Made by a program: the position numbers and the translations under genes. DNA of 64,000 nt from CAIKMD01 sp963702925 (GTDB lineage: Bacteria; Pseudomonadota; Alphaproteobacteria; ATCC43930; CGMCC-115725). The notes under the pieces were generated by a model. That model saw nothing but the letters and a program-made list of their open reading frames with translations, did not search any database and had not been told where the DNA came from. Each line of letters starts with the position of its first letter. Positions within the stretch are counted from its first letter, which is position 1. Shown one piece after another: positions 29,314-35,122 of the stretch. Where the stretch lies: the NCBI GenBank assembly GCA_963702925.1, contig OY969771.1, forward strand, positions 3,472,001 through 3,536,000, read 5' to 3'.

Positions 29314-30135
29314 TCACAAGATTTCCAAGCTGCTGGCGCCCTGGGGCGGCGGAAAGGCGGAATCCAGGGCGGCAAGCTCGGCTTGCGTCAAGGTGAAGTC
29401 GAGCGCGGCGCGGTTTTCGCGTACATGATCGCGGTTGGTCGCCTTCGGGATGGCAAGGACGCCGTCGTTTCTCAAGACCCAGGCGAGCGCCAACTGTGCG
29501 GGGCTGCAGCCGCGCTCTTTTGCAAGGCGCACGAGAGTCCGGTCGTGCAGGATTCGTCCCTGCTCGATGGGCGAATAGGCCATAACCGGCATGGAGCGGG
29601 CGCGGCACCAAGGCAAAAGGTCCCATTCGATGCCGCGCCGCGACAAATTATAGAGAACCTGATTGGACGCGACCGGAGCGTCCTTGATCGCCTCCAGGTC
29701 CTTCACGTCGAAATTGCTTACGCCCCAGTGCCGGATCTTGCCGCTGGCTTTGAGTTCCTCGAATGCCACGATCGTGTCGCCCAAGGGCACGCTGCCGCGC
29801 CAATGCAGCAGATAAAGATCGATACGATCGGTGCCCAGCCGCTTCAGGCTGGCCTCGCACGCTGTGATGGTGCCGCGGCACGTGGCGTTTTCCGGCAAGA
29901 CCTTGCTGACGAGAAAGACCTCGTTGCGGCGTCCCGCGATCGCCGCGCGCACCACCTCTTCGGCGGCGCCATCGCCGTACATCTCGGCGGTGTCGATCAG
30001 CGACATGCCGAAATCGAGGCCCAATTTCAGCACCGCGACCTCGGCGGAAGCGGCGGAGCGCCGCTCGCCCATCATCCAGGTGCCAAGGCCCAGCGCGGGT
30101 AGCTTCTCGCCGTCCGGCAAGCGCACAAAACGCAT
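29314..30135 (-). CDS. Aldo/keto reductase
   Basis: The product is 273 residues with the AKR catalytic tetrad: Asp and Tyr in LIDTAEMYGDG, Lys in VFLVSK, and His in YLLHWRG. The NADPH-binding IPKATNRDHVRENRAA segment is near the C-terminus. It is a single-domain cytosolic reductase of unknown substrate. Its upstream region is shared with the divergent 114-residue/SecF unit and contains the AT-rich module described at 30154-30203, so the two may be co-regulated. Confidence 0.9.
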   Translation of the reverse strand: MRFVRLPDGEKLPALGLGTWMMGERRSAASAEVAVLKLGLDFGMSLIDTAEMYGDGAAEEVVRAAIAGRRNEVFLVSKVLPENATCRGTITACEASLKRLGTDRIDLYLLHWRGSVPLGDTIVAFEELKASGKIRHWGVSNFDVKDLEAIKDAPVASNQVLYNLSRRGIEWDLLPWCRARSMPVMAYSPIEQGRILHDRTLVRLAKERGCSPAQLALAWVLRNDGVLAIPKATNRDHVRENRAALDFTLTQAELAALDSAFPPPQGASSLEIL

Positions 30136-30153
30136 CGTCTGGCTCCGTCGCTC

Positions 30154-30203
30154 TATATGGAGACTTTATATCGGCGCGGCGGCTCCCACCTCGAATTTAT
30201 ATG
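30154..30203 (+). promoter_or_regulatory. AT-rich regulatory module A, upstream of the 114-residue protein and secF
   Basis: The module has TATATGG at 30154, TTTATAT at 30165, and CTCGAATTTATATG at 30190-30203, followed by CCGG. The last 14 bases are identical to those at 33000-33013 before the kdp operon. The two TTTATAT copies are 31 bases apart. The core lies 42 bases upstream of the ATG at 30245. It sits in the intergenic space divergent to the aldo/keto reductase. Whether it is a promoter, an operator or both is not known. Confidence 0.6.
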
Positions 30204-30244
30204 CCGGCAACGCGATCCTTCGGGCAATCCATGGGAGTTCGTCC

Positions 30245-30589
30245 ATGTCCTGCCTCTATTCCAACGATTATGGTCCCGCCGACCCTGGTTTCGATCCGCT
30301 CGCCGCAAATGGGCGTCTCATCCAAGGTTTCGAAGCGCATAAGGCGCAGCTCGCGGCGGCGAAGAATCTCGGCCAGCTCGAGGCCATGGAGCGCAAATTC
30401 GCAAAGGGCGAGACCGTTTCCTGGTGTGACAACGGCTACAGCTGGGTCTATGACCAAAAGGTCGGCGATTTCTTTGGCGCCATCCTGGCTTTTGTAATCT
30501 TGCCGTGGCTCGTGCTGCGCGTAGCGCCGGCGCTCGCGGAACGAATGAAGTTGCAGCTCGAACCGCGCGGAAGGAAAAGCTCGTCATGA
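30245..30589 (+). CDS. Small single-helix membrane protein co-transcribed with secF
   Basis: The product is 114 residues, not recognised. A soluble, charged N-terminal two-thirds contains a helix LGQLEAMERKFAKGE and a WCDNGYSWVYD segment. One membrane helix lies at about 74-94 (GAILAFVILPWLVLRV) before a basic tail. A GGGAG Shine-Dalgarno is seven bases before the ATG. Its stop overlaps the secF start (ATGA), so the two are translationally coupled. It occupies the place SecD would have but does not look like SecD or YajC. The gene looks real from start context and coupling; its function is unknown. Confidence 0.7.
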   Translation: MSCLYSNDYGPADPGFDPLAANGRLIQGFEAHKAQLAAAKNLGQLEAMERKFAKGETVSWCDNGYSWVYDQKVGDFFGAILAFVILPWLVLRVAPALAERMKLQLEPRGRKSSS

Positions 30590-31533
30590 TCCGACCGCTG
30601 CAACTCGTTCCCGATCACACCCAAATCCGCTTCATGCGCGGGCGCTACGCCGGACTCATCGTATCGGCGATCCTCAGCACCTTGTCGCTCGTGCTCTTTT
30701 TCTATCCAGGGCTCAATTACAGCATCGATTTCCAAGGCGGGACGGTCATTGAGCTTCGCCTTGCCCAGCCCGTCGATCCGGCGCAACTCCGCACGGCCTT
30801 CGACGCGCTTCATTTCAGCACGCCGAACGTGCAGCAATTCGGCTCGCCCGAGGATGCGCTGGTAAGGCTCGATCGCCAAGCCGAAGGCGAGGGCGCGCGC
30901 CAAGCGGTCACACAGCTGCTCGCGGAAAAATTCCCCGGCGCCGAAATCCGCCGCATGGAATCGGTGGGCGCCAAGGTCAGCGGCGAGCTGTTTCGCACCG
31001 GCCTCCTTGCCGTGGGACTCTCCTTCGTCGGCGTACTGATCTATATCTGGTTCCGCTTCGATTGGCAGTTCGGCGTCGGTGTCGTCGGCACCCTGATCCT
31101 CGACGTCACCAAGACCGTCGGCTTTTTCGCGGTCACGCGGATCCAATTCGATCTCACTTCCGTCGCCGCAATCATGTTGCTGATCGGCTATTCGGTCACC
31201 GATAAGATCGTGGTCTACGACCGGATCCGCGAAAACCTGCGCAAGCACAAGACGATGCCGTTGCGCGAGCTCATTGATGTCAGCATCAATCAGACGCTTG
31301 GCCGCACCGTGGCGACATCGTCCACCGTCTTGCTGTCGATCTTGCCCCTCGCCCTGCTCGGCGGCGAGGCGATCCGGGGGTTTGCACTGGCGATTATCTT
31401 CGGGATCATCGTCGGCACCTCGTCCTCGATCTTCATCGCCTCGCCGATTCTGCTGTTCTTGGGTCAGAAGCGCTTGCGCCCCGCGCTTTACAAGAACGGC
31501 GCTCAGGACGCCGCGCCGGCGACGTCGGGCTGA
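30586..31533 (+). CDS. secF: SecF-type protein translocase subunit, without adjacent SecD
   Basis: The product is 315 residues with six membrane helices. The first periplasmic loop opens with NYSIDFQGGTVIEL, and the fourth-helix region carries GYSVTDKIVVYDRIREN, both hallmarks of SecF. SecF pairs with SecD to use the proton gradient for late steps of protein export. Here secD and yajC are missing and the partner gene is the 114-residue protein. It may be a second, specialised SecF, with the main secDF elsewhere, or the only SecF separated from SecD. The upstream regulatory module resembles that of kdp. Confidence 0.9.
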   Translation: MIRPLQLVPDHTQIRFMRGRYAGLIVSAILSTLSLVLFFYPGLNYSIDFQGGTVIELRLAQPVDPAQLRTAFDALHFSTPNVQQFGSPEDALVRLDRQAEGEGARQAVTQLLAEKFPGAEIRRMESVGAKVSGELFRTGLLAVGLSFVGVLIYIWFRFDWQFGVGVVGTLILDVTKTVGFFAVTRIQFDLTSVAAIMLLIGYSVTDKIVVYDRIRENLRKHKTMPLRELIDVSINQTLGRTVATSSTVLLSILPLALLGGEAIRGFALAIIFGIIVGTSSSIFIASPILLFLGQKRLRPALYKNGAQDAAPATSG

Positions 31534-31545
31534 ACGCAATGCCGA

Positions 31546-31851
31546 TCAGATGGGATGGTAGGCGAGGCGGGTCACGATGTGGCTGAGCATGCCGAGGCCC
31601 GAGAACGCGAGGGCTTCGTCCCAATAGGTGAGGGATTCCGCGGCGAAAGGTTGGCGCAAGAACGTGGCAGAGAGAACCGAGAGCCCGCTGCCGACCATGC
31701 ATTGCATTTGTAGCAATACCCCGACCATCACGAGCCCGCGCGGTTGCAAAAGGGAGACGATCACGGCGAAAGCGGCAAACAGCGCCACCTTCCGGGCAAA
31801 GCGCTGCAGCATCCCTTGCGAAGCCGTGTCGAAATGCGCGAGCAAGGTCAT
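31546..31851 (-). CDS. Small three-helix membrane protein, unknown
   Basis: The product is 101 residues with hydrophobic stretches around residues 20-37, 40-60 and 78-96 and few charges. It is not recognised. It lies six bases downstream of the 67-residue gene on the same strand, so the two probably form one unit driven by module D. Convergent with secF, 12 bases apart. The Shine-Dalgarno is weak, consistent with translation coupled to the gene before it. Confidence 0.55.
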   Translation of the reverse strand: MTLLAHFDTASQGMLQRFARKVALFAAFAVIVSLLQPRGLVMVGVLLQMQCMVGSGLSVLSATFLRQPFAAESLTYWDEALAFSGLGMLSHIVTRLAYHPI

Positions 31852-31857
31852 CGGTAT

Positions 31858-32061
31858 TCAACGGGGCTTTTGTGCAACGTGGCTGTGAAGAATGCCCCCG
31901 TGCATGCGGGAGAGGGCGAAGCGGAGAGCTTCACGCTCGATCGCAAAGACGCCGGTGACCAAACCGCCTTTCTCGCTCGCCACCCAATAGCCTTGCGGGT
32001 TCTGATGGATCACGAATTTTGCGCGCGGCGGTGTCGTGTTCTTGGTTAAGCTTTTTGCCAT
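31858..32061 (-). CDS. 67-residue soluble protein, paralogue of the 72-residue protein at 32530
   Basis: Read from the ATG at 32061, which has AGAGGA a few bases upstream. The core pattern F-I-x5-G-x-W-V-A-x6-V-x-G-x-F-x5-EALRFA closely matches the 72-residue protein encoded on the other strand at 32530-32748 (about 13 identical positions in 37). The function is unknown; the tryptophan, glycines and REAALRFA helix suggest a small alpha/beta domain that binds something. It is the first gene of the unit with the 101-residue membrane protein. Confidence 0.65.
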   Translation of the reverse strand: MAKSLTKNTTPPRAKFVIHQNPQGYWVASEKGGLVTGVFAIEREALRFALSRMHGGILHSHVAQKPR

Positions 32062-32116
32062 GTCGTCCTCTTCTCTGTCGGCGAGCGTCGCCGGCAGGTC
32101 AATATGAGGGCGGCAA

Positions 32117-32167
32117 GGCATAAAAAATCGATGGGGTTCGCGCCGCGCCGGCATAAAAAAGAAATAG
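32117..32167 (-). promoter_or_regulatory. AT-rich regulatory module D, upstream of the 67-residue protein
   Basis: Read on the minus strand: CTATTTC, then TTTTTTATGCCGG, then 33 bases later (start to start) CGATTTTTTATGCC. The arrangement follows modules A and B (TTTATAT copies 31-33 apart), and it shares TTTATGCCGGCGCGG-type sequence with module A. The proximal copy is 58 bases before the ATG at 32061. Confidence 0.5.
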
Positions 32168-32207
32168 GTAAGTCAGAGCGGCGCGGTGCTGCCGCCGGCT
32201 GGCGATC

Positions 32208-32261
32208 TTTATGAAATTTCTATTTTTTAAGGCCGGTAGCGCTCTCGATCCTTTATGCCGG
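32208..32261 (+). promoter_or_regulatory. AT-rich regulatory module C, upstream of the 66-residue protein
   Basis: TTTATGAAATTTC at 32208 and TATTTTTTAA at 32221 precede CTCGATCCTTTATGCCGG at 32244-32261. The last element resembles the module A core plus CCGG and lies about 57 bases before the ATG at 32318. It faces away from module D, so the 32.06-32.32 kb gap is a divergent promoter region. Confidence 0.5.
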
Positions 32262-32317
32262 AAGGGCCTTCTATTCGCGTGACGGCAAGACCGTCAGGCG
32301 ATTTGAGGAGCCACGAG

Positions 32318-32518
32318 ATGGCGATACGCAACGATCACGACGATTACGGCTGGGCAATGGCCGGCAGACGGCATGCCGCGACCGAGCCCAAGGGGCGCCA
32401 CAACTATTATTCGCCGGGGCCGGATTTCAAAGACACGGTAACCGAGCTGTTGTTGACGCTCGTCGGAATCGTCGGCGTGATCATCCTGGTCATCGCCTGC
32501 GTCAAGGCGATCGGTTAA
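32318..32518 (+). CDS. Small membrane protein with C-terminal anchor
   Basis: The product is 66 residues: about 43 polar residues rich in His, Asp and Arg, then one membrane helix (about 44-64, LLLTLVGIVGVIILVIACV). GAGGAG lies eight bases ahead of the ATG. Not recognised. It is the first gene of a three-gene unit behind module C. A tail-anchored or regulatory micro-membrane protein is possible but not shown. Confidence 0.65.
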   Translation: MAIRNDHDDYGWAMAGRRHAATEPKGRHNYYSPGPDFKDTVTELLLTLVGIVGVIILVIACVKAIG

Positions 32519-32529
32519 GGGCGCCGGCG

Positions 32530-32748
32530 ATGCTCAAAGCGATTCATCGGCGGGACAATGCCATACAGCCAGGCTTTCGCGTTTTTGCCGACGGAAGCGG
32601 ACATTGGCGCGCGCTGAAAGACGACAACATGGTCGCGGGCACGTTCTTCACCCGCGAAGCCGCGCTCCGTTTCGCCCGCGACGAAGCTTCTTGTTCCTTG
32701 CCGCCGCGGCCTGGCGCGGCGCTTGCTCTTATTAAGAGGGCGTCATGA
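32530..32748 (+). CDS. 72-residue soluble protein, paralogue of the 67-residue protein at 31858
   Basis: The core GFRVFADGSGHWRALKDDN followed by MVAGTFFTREAALRFARDE aligns with the 67-residue protein across the divergent promoter. The C-terminal 20 residues are specific. It starts 11 bases after the 66-residue gene and its stop overlaps the next start (ATGA). The function is unknown. Confidence 0.62.
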   Translation: MLKAIHRRDNAIQPGFRVFADGSGHWRALKDDNMVAGTFFTREAALRFARDEASCSLPPRPGAALALIKRAS

Positions 32749-32930
32749 CGATGCAGACCTTGCAGCCAACGCAATGGACAACGAGACGCGCTTGCGTGGC
32801 GCTCCAACTTGTCCTCGTCACTCTGCTTCTTGTCGGCAGGACGGTCGCGAACCTTGCCGAGACCTCGGCGATGCCGACGGTTGATCCTGGCGTTGTTTCA
32901 GGATCGGCCGCCAACACTTTGGCCAATTAG
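32745..32930 (+). CDS. Small single-helix membrane protein
   Basis: The product is 61 residues with a central hydrophobic helix (about 16-36, CVALQLVLVTLLLVGRTV) between a short basic N-terminus and a polar tail. The ATG overlaps the previous stop (ATGA) and AGAGGG lies just ahead of it. Not recognised. It could be an exported peptide if the helix is a signal sequence. It is the last gene before the kdp regulatory region. Confidence 0.55.
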   Translation: MTMQTLQPTQWTTRRACVALQLVLVTLLLVGRTVANLAETSAMPTVDPGVVSGSAANTLAN

Positions 32931-32963
32931 AGCATGAGGCCGCGCCACGGCCGCGCCAGTCCA

Positions 32964-33013
32964 TATATGAGTTTTATATAGCCGCCACTTGATGACGCTC
33001 TCGAATTTATATG
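32964..33013 (+). promoter_or_regulatory. AT-rich regulatory module B, upstream of the kdp operon
   Basis: TATATGA at 32964, TTTATAT at 32973 and CTCGAATTTATATG at 33000-33013. The TTTATAT copies are 33 bases apart, about three helical turns. The 14-base core is identical to module A. E. coli KdpE recognises T-rich direct repeats of the TTTATA type, so a KdpE site is a reasonable guess; this is inference. Confidence 0.6.
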
Positions 33014-33031
33014 TCCTTCCCGTCATCTCTA

Positions 33032-33044
33032 TGTGCAATGCACA
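33032..33044. promoter_or_regulatory. Perfect 13-base palindrome in the kdp leader
   Basis: TGTGCA-A-TGCACA is a perfect inverted repeat 18 bases downstream of module B and about 110 bases before the first small gene. It could be a repressor operator or a short RNA hairpin. Confidence 0.4.
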
Positions 33045-33073
33045 ATTTTCGCAGGTACGGACGGAAGCTCGCC

Positions 33074-33160
33074 ATGTCGGTTCTTGATCCAGGTCAATTC
33101 GCAATGGTTTCGCAAAGATTAATGTCGTCGCAAATCCGGCATGGAGGATTCGATGCTTGA
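33074..33160 (+). CDS. Possible 28-residue leader peptide ahead of the kdp small genes
   Basis: An ATG at 33074, six bases after GGAAG, opens 28 codons ending at 33160, so it overlaps the start of the next small gene (33153) in another frame. The sequence is polar, without a membrane helix. It may be a chance reading frame or a leader that couples translation to the following gene. Confidence 0.25.
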   Translation: MSVLDPGQFAMVSQRLMSSQIRHGGFDA

Positions 33161-33236
33161 CGCGGCTCTCGTCGCTGCCGGTCTCGGCGGCTTTCTGGTC
33201 ACGGTGCTTTACGTCCTGGCCTGCGATCGTATGTGA
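33153..33236 (+). CDS. 27-residue KdpF-like small membrane protein
   Basis: The product is 27 residues from ATG at 33153 with a perfect GGAGG five bases upstream. It is almost one membrane helix (AALVAAGLGGFLVTVLYVLA) with an ACDRM tail. It is distinct from kdpF, which follows 10 bases later. I recall similar ...YxxACDR tiny proteins before kdp genes in other alphaproteobacteria, but cannot check. It probably belongs to or regulates the Kdp complex. Confidence 0.6.
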   Translation: MLDAALVAAGLGGFLVTVLYVLACDRM

Positions 33237-33246
33237 GGGACAAGCC

Positions 33247-33336
33247 ATGATTTTCGATTACATCCTCGGCTCGGCCGTGACTCTCGTGATCACGGTTTAT
33301 CTCGTCTACGCGCTCATCAACCCCGAGCGCTTCTGA
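33247..33336 (+). CDS. kdpF: K(+)-transporting ATPase subunit F
   Basis: The product is 29 residues and one membrane helix. The opening MIFDYILGSAV and ending YLVYALINPERF are the KdpF signature. KdpF stabilises the KdpFABC complex and binds next to KdpA. It lies 24 bases before kdpA. GAGGGACAAGCC precedes its ATG. Confidence 0.88.
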   Translation: MIFDYILGSAVTLVITVYLVYALINPERF

Positions 33337-33360
33337 GCGTCGCGTCTTCAGGAGCATATA

Positions 33361-35097
33361 ATGACATTCAACGGCTGGCTTCAGATCGCGCTTTATTGCG
33401 CGGTCGTGATCGCGATCACCAAGCCCTTCGGCGGCTTCATGACGCGCGTCTTCAACGGCGAGCGTACCTTCCTTCATCCAGTGCTGCGCCCCTTCGAGCG
33501 CGCGATCTATGCGTGCTGCGGCATCGACGAAAAGAACGAGCAGAACTGGCTCGCTTACGCGGTCGCCATGCTGTTCTTCAGCGTCGCGGGCTTCGTTACG
33601 CTTTATGCGCTGCAGCGGCTACAGGACGTGCTGCCCTTCAATCCGCAAGGCCAGAGCGCGGTCGAGCAAAGCCTCGCCTTCAATACCTCGATCAGCTTCG
33701 TCACGAATACCAATTGGCAGTCTTACGTGCCCGAGACGACGATGAGCTACCTGACGCAAATGGCGGGGCTCACCGTCCATAATTTCATGTCCGCCGCCAC
33801 CGGTATCGCGTTGGCCATCGCGGTCATTCGCGGCTTTGCGCGGCGTGAGGCCAAGGCGATCGGCAATTTTTGGGTCGATCTCACGCGCTGCACGCTTTAC
33901 ATCCTGCTGCCGCTGAGCATCGTCGTCGGTCTCTTCTTCGTATGGCAAGGCATGCCGCAGACGCTGGGTGCCTATGTCGATGCGACGACTCTCGAAGGCG
34001 CGAAGCAGAGCATCGCGGTCGGCCCGGTCGCGTCCCAGGAAGTCATCAAGATGATGGGCACGAATGGCGGCGGTTTCTTCAATGCCAATTCGGCGCATCC
34101 CTTCGAGAATCCGAACGCGCTGACCAATTTCGTCCAGATCGTGTTGATCTTCTCGATCGGCGCCGGTTTGACCAACGTGCTCGGCCGCATGGTCGGCAAC
34201 CAAAAACAAGGCTGGGCGCTCTTTGCAGCGATGGGCGTGCTGTTCCTGATCGGGACCACCACGGCCTATTGGGCCGAGGCCAAAGGCAATCCCGCTTTCG
34301 CGCAGTTCAATGTCGACCAGACCGCCAACGCGGCGCAGCCGGGCGGCAATATGGAAGGCAAGGAAGTCCGCTTCGGCATCGCCAATTCGGCGCTGTTCGC
34401 GACGGTCACCACGGATGCTTCCTGCGGCGCCGTCAACACGATGCATGACAGCATGATGCCGCTGGGCGGCATGGTGCCGCTCGTCAACATCCAACTTGGC
34501 GAGATCATCTTCGGCGGCGTCGGCTCCGGGCTCTACGGCATGATCGCCTTCGCCATCGTCGCGATGTTCGTCGCGGGCCTGATGGTCGGACGCACGCCCG
34601 AATATCTCGGCAAGAAGCTCGAAGCGAAAGAGGTCAAGATGTCGATCTTGGCGCTGTTGTCGCTGCCGCTCTCGATCCTCGGCTTCACCGCGCTCGCTGC
34701 GATCCTTCCCGCGGGCTTAGCAGGTCCGGAAAATGCGGGGCCGCACGGCTTCAGCGAGATCCTCTACGCCTTCACCTCGGCGACGGGGAACAATGGCAGT
34801 GCCTTTGCCGGCATCTCCGCCAACACGCTGTTCTACAACACGACCTTGGCCTTCGCGATGCTGATCGGCCGGTTCATCTTCGTGATCCCGCTGCTCGCGG
34901 TCGCCGGCTCGCTGGCGTCGAAAAAGCTCTTGGCGCCATCGGCCGGCACCTTCCCGACCACGAGTCCGCTTTTCGTCGGCCTGCTCGTCGGCGTCATCCT
35001 GATCATTGGTGGACTGACCTATTTCCCCGCCGTGGCACTGGGCCCCGTGGTCGAGCATGTCGCGATGAACGCAGGCACGCTCTACGCGGCGCCCTGA
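33361..35097 (+). CDS. kdpA: Potassium-transporting ATPase subunit A
   Basis: The product is 578 residues with about ten membrane helices. It is the channel-like subunit that binds K+, with four selectivity-filter loops seen around TNTNWQSY, GTNGGGFFNANSAHP, SCGAVNTMHDS and ATGNNGSAF. It passes K+ to KdpB. First of the kdpABC genes, with AGGAG ahead of its ATG. Confidence 0.97.
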   Translation: MTFNGWLQIALYCAVVIAITKPFGGFMTRVFNGERTFLHPVLRPFERAIYACCGIDEKNEQNWLAYAVAMLFFSVAGFVTLYALQRLQDVLPFNPQGQSAVEQSLAFNTSISFVTNTNWQSYVPETTMSYLTQMAGLTVHNFMSAATGIALAIAVIRGFARREAKAIGNFWVDLTRCTLYILLPLSIVVGLFFVWQGMPQTLGAYVDATTLEGAKQSIAVGPVASQEVIKMMGTNGGGFFNANSAHPFENPNALTNFVQIVLIFSIGAGLTNVLGRMVGNQKQGWALFAAMGVLFLIGTTTAYWAEAKGNPAFAQFNVDQTANAAQPGGNMEGKEVRFGIANSALFATVTTDASCGAVNTMHDSMMPLGGMVPLVNIQLGEIIFGGVGSGLYGMIAFAIVAMFVAGLMVGRTPEYLGKKLEAKEVKMSILALLSLPLSILGFTALAAILPAGLAGPENAGPHGFSEILYAFTSATGNNGSAFAGISANTLFYNTTLAFAMLIGRFIFVIPLLAVAGSLASKKLLAPSAGTFPTTSPLFVGLLVGVILIIGGLTYFPAVALGPVVEHVAMNAGTLYAAP

Positions 35098-35122
35098 ACG
35101 ATTTTCTCGAGGATATTCTGAC

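Noticed and set aside
30245..30589. A divergent SecD or YajC
   Set aside because: It is far too short for SecD, lacks its signature loops, and its helix is C-terminal unlike YajC, whose helix is N-terminal.
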